Part shown: positions 22,250-23,228 of the stretch, piece by piece
Position numbering within the stretch: position 1 is the stretch's first letter
Layout of the letters: each line of letters begins with the position of its first letter
Assembly (NCBI GenBank): GCA_964633225.1
Contig: CAZWFQ010000056.1
Location: 1-23,228, forward strand
Direction of reading: 5' to 3'
DNA: 23,228 nt
Source: JAKQIM01 sp964633225
GTDB lineage: Bacteria; Chloroflexota; Anaerolineae; Anaerolineales; UBA4823
Program-made: the position numbers and the translations under genes
The notes under the pieces: generated by a model
What the model was told of the DNA's origin: nothing
What the model saw: the letters and a program-made list of their open reading frames with translations, nothing else
Databases searched by the model: none

Positions 22250-23228
22250 ATGTCCCCCGTTCTGCGTCGCCTCATCAACCGTATCCTGGCTGTGCCCATC
22301 ACCTTGTTGGTGATCACGGCGATACTGTATGCCTTTGTGATGCTCACCCCGGCCGAAACCCGGGCTACTTTGTACATGCCCAGGAACCTTTCGCCGCGTC
22401 TCACCGAAGAGCATATACAAAAACTGCGAGACCAGGCCATTGAGCGCTACCATCTCAACGATCCCTATCCGGTGCAGTATGCCTACTGGATCAGCAACCT
22501 GCTGCAGGGCAATTGGGGCTACAGCGCCACCCTGCAAGAAGATGTGCTGAGCGCCATCCTCCGCCGCACCCCTGCCACCGCCGAATTGACCATCTATTCG
22601 ATCCTGGTCTTCATCCCGCTCGGGCTGGTTGGCGGCGTGATCGCCGCAGCCCGGCAAAACCGCCTGGCTGACCACGGCTTCCGCTTCACAGCCTTTATCG
22701 CCACATCGCTGCCGCCCTTCATCCTGGCCCTGGTCTTGATCGCAGTCTTCTACGTCAATTTGCGCTGGTTTGCCCCCGAACGCGTCAGCACGGCAGTCGG
22801 CTTTGTGGTCAGCTCAGATGAGTTTCGCCAATACACCGGCCTGTTGACGATTGACGGCTTGTTGAACCGCAGGCCGGATGTGAGCCTGGATGCCCTGCGT
22901 CACCTGGTGATGCCGGTTTTCACATTGGCGATCTTTCACTGGGCCACCCTGGGCCGGATCACCAGAGCCATCATGATTGAAGAATTCAAGAAGGAATATA
23001 CCGTTGCCGCCCGGGCGCGCGGCATCCCTGAGCATAAGATCACCTGGCGGCATACCCTGCGCAACGCCATTTCTCCTGCGCTCACCAGCAGCCTGCTGTC
23101 TGCCGCCGCCTTGCTGACCGGGGTCTTTGTGGTGGAGATCATCTTCAGTTTTAACGGAGTCTCAATGGTGGCGCTGCGCAGCATGCAGTTCGTCCCCGAT
23201 GCCCCTGCCGCCCTGGGGTTTGCCATTT
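22250..23228 (+). CDS. ABC transporter permease, DppB/OppB type (3' end beyond window)
   Basis: An open frame of 326 codons that runs off the right edge without a stop. It is the membrane subunit of a peptide/nickel-type ABC importer. Marks are the N-terminal helix (RLINRILAVPITLLVITA), then RDQAIERYHLNDPYPVQYAYWI and GNWGYSATLQEDV, both typical of DppB/OppB. The EAA loop EYTVAARARGIPEHKITWRH and LRNAISPALTSSLLSAAALL follow near the end. It begins 32 bases after the PAS kinase gene. No clear ribosome site precedes ATG 22250. Importer operons usually begin with a solute-binding protein gene, which is absent here, so either it lies downstream or the order is altered. The central external segment (about 175-215) seems longer than in typical members. 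The substrate is unknown. Confidence 0.9.
   Translation, partial: MSPVLRRLINRILAVPITLLVITAILYAFVMLTPAETRATLYMPRNLSPRLTEEHIQKLRDQAIERYHLNDPYPVQYAYWISNLLQGNWGYSATLQEDVLSAILRRTPATAELTIYSILVFIPLGLVGGVIAAARQNRLADHGFRFTAFIATSLPPFILALVLIAVFYVNLRWFAPERVSTAVGFVVSSDEFRQYTGLLTIDGLLNRRPDVSLDALRHLVMPVFTLAIFHWATLGRITRAIMIEEFKKEYTVAARARGIPEHKITWRHTLRNAISPALTSSLLSAAALLTGVFVVEIIFSFNGVSMVALRSMQFVPDAPAALGFAI

Overview
The window is a gene-dense, moderately high-GC bacterial chromosome segment. It contains no rRNA or tRNA genes, no CRISPR array and no recognisable insertion sequence. It probably comes from a Chloroflexota (Anaerolineae-like) bacterium. The reasons are surface proteins built from CAP, LysM and SH3b modules joined by Pro/Thr-rich linkers, a duplicated Gly-rich surface protein, a Ras-like GTPase operon, and a CxxPCW-type membrane protein. 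The taxonomic call is inference from style, not from a marker gene.

Region 1 (1-6774): two perfect hairpins open the window. A minus-strand drug/lipid-type ABC exporter operon follows, read right to left: two separate ATPases (3692-4645, 2703-3695), one ABC-2 permease (1567-2700) and a lipoprotein membrane-fusion adaptor (114-1442). Divergent to it lie a NarL-type sensor kinase (4887-6146) and its LuxR-type response regulator (6124-6774). The shared promoter region carries three copies of a TGAC-N4-GTCA/G palindrome, which suggests that the two-component system controls the pump and itself.

Region 2 (6788-13315): a mixed metabolic and regulatory stretch. It holds a MerR/GyrI-like regulator with a textbook 19-bp-spacer promoter, an aldo/keto reductase, a DUF1801 protein, a CAP-LysM surface protein, an SMP-30/gluconolactonase-like enzyme, a 67-aa protein, an Rnk-like RNA polymerase-binding protein, a TetR regulator and an alpha/beta hydrolase. 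A perfect 20-bp TetR-style operator overlaps the -10 box in front of the rnk-like gene.

Region 3 (13254-18293, minus strand): a 1072-aa exported Gly-rich protein made of two ~480-residue repeats plus a C-terminal membrane anchor, a PAS-GGDEF diguanylate cyclase with an intact active site and I-site, and a 226-aa membrane-anchored protein of unknown function.

Region 4 (18461-22217, plus strand) is the most interesting part. It is a tight four-gene operon: a coiled-coil protein, a membrane protein with a cytoplasmic longin/roadblock-like domain and an extracellular SH3b domain, a Ras-like small GTPase with Ser at the position of Ras Gln61, and a soluble PAS histidine kinase. I infer a transmembrane small-GTPase signalling module that couples a wall-facing sensor to a phosphorelay. 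The window ends inside a DppB/OppB-type ABC permease (22250-23228).
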